Source of the DNA: Pezizomycotina sp. ARF18
Taxonomy: Eukaryota; Ascomycota
Direction: 5' to 3'
Assembly: GCA_002224055.1 (NCBI GenBank)
Contig: AZLU01000022.1
Span: 124,001-188,000 of the forward strand
Length of the DNA: 64,000 nt
The position numbers were made by a program, and so were the translations under genes. Below are positions 62,717-64,000 of the stretch, in pieces; the stretch's first letter is position 1, and every line of letters starts with the position of its first letter. The notes beneath the pieces were generated by a model. It was not told the DNA's origin. It worked only from the letters and a program-made list of their open reading frames with translations, and made no database searches.

Positions 62717-63941
62717 ATGCCACCAAAAAGGAAGGCGATGAAGGGACCGAAGCTTGAAAGGACACCGAAGCGCACGTCCCGCCGCCTCAGAGGCGAATCA
62801 CCTACCGAAGAAGAAGAAGAAGAAGAAGGAGGAGCAGGAGCAGGAGAAGAACAGCTCCAAACCATCGAAGAAGCTACCGGTAGCTTGAACATCAGCATGG
62901 AACAGCCGGAGAACAAACAGCCGGAGAACAAGAACAAGGCAGCCGCTCCGGACTCGGACGTCGAAATGGCAGAAGCGTACGAGACGGCGGACGAGGAAGC
63001 TGTCCCTGCCACTGTTGCTGCCGAAGAAGAGAAAGATGGGAAGAAGAAGAGAAGGAAGAGAATCAGCAAGCCAAAGAAGAACAAAACCAAGGAACCAACG
63101 AAAGCAACAGCAATAACGAAGTCAGCGGATGGGAGCCGTGGATGGACATGAGCCCCGCCGAATACCAGCAGCAGATCGCGCTGTACCAGAGCTTCCAGCG
63201 CCAGCAGATCATGAGGGACGTCCATGCGGTCGAGCAGGCTACCGCAGCGTCTACTGGGAAGAAGGAGCAGCAGCGTAAACCCGTCAGCAGGTCCAAGTCG
63301 GATACTCAGGCCGCTGGATCTTCGAAGCAGAAGGTCTCGGTTAGTATTTCTTCTCTATTCTAGCAAAAAAAAAAAAAGCCTTTTTTGCTAATGTTCGATT
63401 CTAGTCCACTCTGCCAATCCAACCACAGATCGCCCATCGATGTCCGCCCCATCCCTCCTCGACAGGACCTCCCTCCTCGACAGAGCCTCCATCTACGAAA
63501 GGACCCGCTGGGTAGGGCGCCGCCACTTCCAAGGCCCGGTCAACCGCTTCAGCCAGCTCACACCCCACGCACACTCGTCCCGCTCACCAGGCCTCCAAGC
63601 CTCCCACCACCGCACGCCCATCCCTCTCCAATCTATCCACCGGCCCGTACCCTCACCGATGCAATTACTCCTCTCCCCTCCAGCCCCCCCTCCCCGCCCC
63701 AACCTCTCCTCCCTCTTCGAGCGCCTCCAATCCCACCCTGCAACCCTACAACCTCCAACCCACGAACAATCCGCCCGCCACGACCCAACCATGCGCCTCG
63801 ACAAAAAAACAGGCGAATACCACTGCTACGTCCCCCTCGTCTACAGCAGCAAAAACCCAACACCGCCCTCTAAACACGACCGACCCGTTCTTTAACGTTT
63901 TTCCGGGCGCGAGTATGCCGCAGTTAAATGCGAACGGGTAG
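62717..63941 (+). CDS. Unidentified charged protein
   Basis: The start MPPKRKAMKGPKLERTPKRT at 62717 is basic. A Glu-rich run, a Lys/Arg-rich block (KDGKKKRRKRISKPKKNKTK, nuclear-localisation-like) and, after one frame change, EPWMDMSPAEYQQQIALYQS and FQRQQIMRDVHAVEQAT follow near 63137-63245. An intron is likely at about 63341-63404 (GTTAGT, branch GCTAAT, acceptor TCTAG). A Pro-rich second exon ends with PTMRLDKKTGEYHCYVPLVY and, in another frame, FFNVFPGASMPQLNANG, stop 63939-63941. The N-terminus could instead start at 62623 (MSSNSSPSPRSKTPKLTT) in a different frame. I do not recognise the family. The charged, low-complexity character with conserved short blocks suggests a nuclear or regulatory protein; that is inference. 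Confidence 0.5.
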
Positions 63942-64000
63942 GTTATGATTGAAGGAAGAGGGAAGAGGTTGTTGATTATAATTTGCCGAAGGATTGGTGG

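Overview
The window looks like nuclear DNA of a filamentous ascomycete (Pezizomycotina). Genes are interrupted by short GT-AG introns with CTAAC-type branch sites. The recognisable families are fungal: a Pth11-type receptor, a Cdc3/AspB septin, a GYF-domain protein, an amino-acid permease and a PLP-dependent transferase. Coding islands are richer in G+C and are separated by A/T-rich or gene-poor DNA with very long A/T tracts, microsatellites, foldbacks and old repeats. No tRNA, rRNA or CRISPR array was recognised.

Layout. 1-2.4 kb: no gene, two small inverted repeats, a TAA microsatellite. 2.45-3.86 kb (minus): relic-like copy of a fungal protein family with a protease-like C-terminal domain. 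4-8.6 kb: gene-free, with strongly diverged short-period repeats. 10.5-13.2 kb (minus): seven-helix Pth11/rhodopsin-like receptor. 13.3-19.6 kb: mostly unassignable, perhaps fragments of a spliced minus-strand gene near 16.6-18 kb. 19.6-24.9 kb (minus): large GYF-domain protein, with an unidentified Gly/Ser-rich exon just upstream. 25.8-29.7 kb: no gene. 29.7-31.0 kb (plus): class-V aminotransferase-like enzyme. 31-36 kb: GC-rich patches, simple repeats, a 154-bp tandem duplication and two possible coding islands. 36-39.1 kb: AT-rich transposon graveyard with LTR-like ends and a 303-bp palindrome. 41.5-43.4 kb (plus): septin. 43.4-51.4 kb: gene desert. 51.4-53.15 kb (plus): amino-acid permease. 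53.2-62 kb: gene desert holding an ancient repeat block with a period of about 1.5 kb. 62.7-63.94 kb (plus): unidentified charged protein.

The genes do not form an obvious pathway or cluster; they are ordinary dispersed genes (signalling, cytoskeleton, translation/trafficking adaptor, transport, metabolism).

A strong cross-cutting observation is that almost every recognisable gene, including the normally essential septin, changes reading frame many times, usually by loss of one base from a short run of identical bases. I read this mainly as uncorrected long-read sequence error rather than true gene death, so pseudogene calls here should be treated with caution. All identifications are from my own reading and memory of the families; no database search was run.
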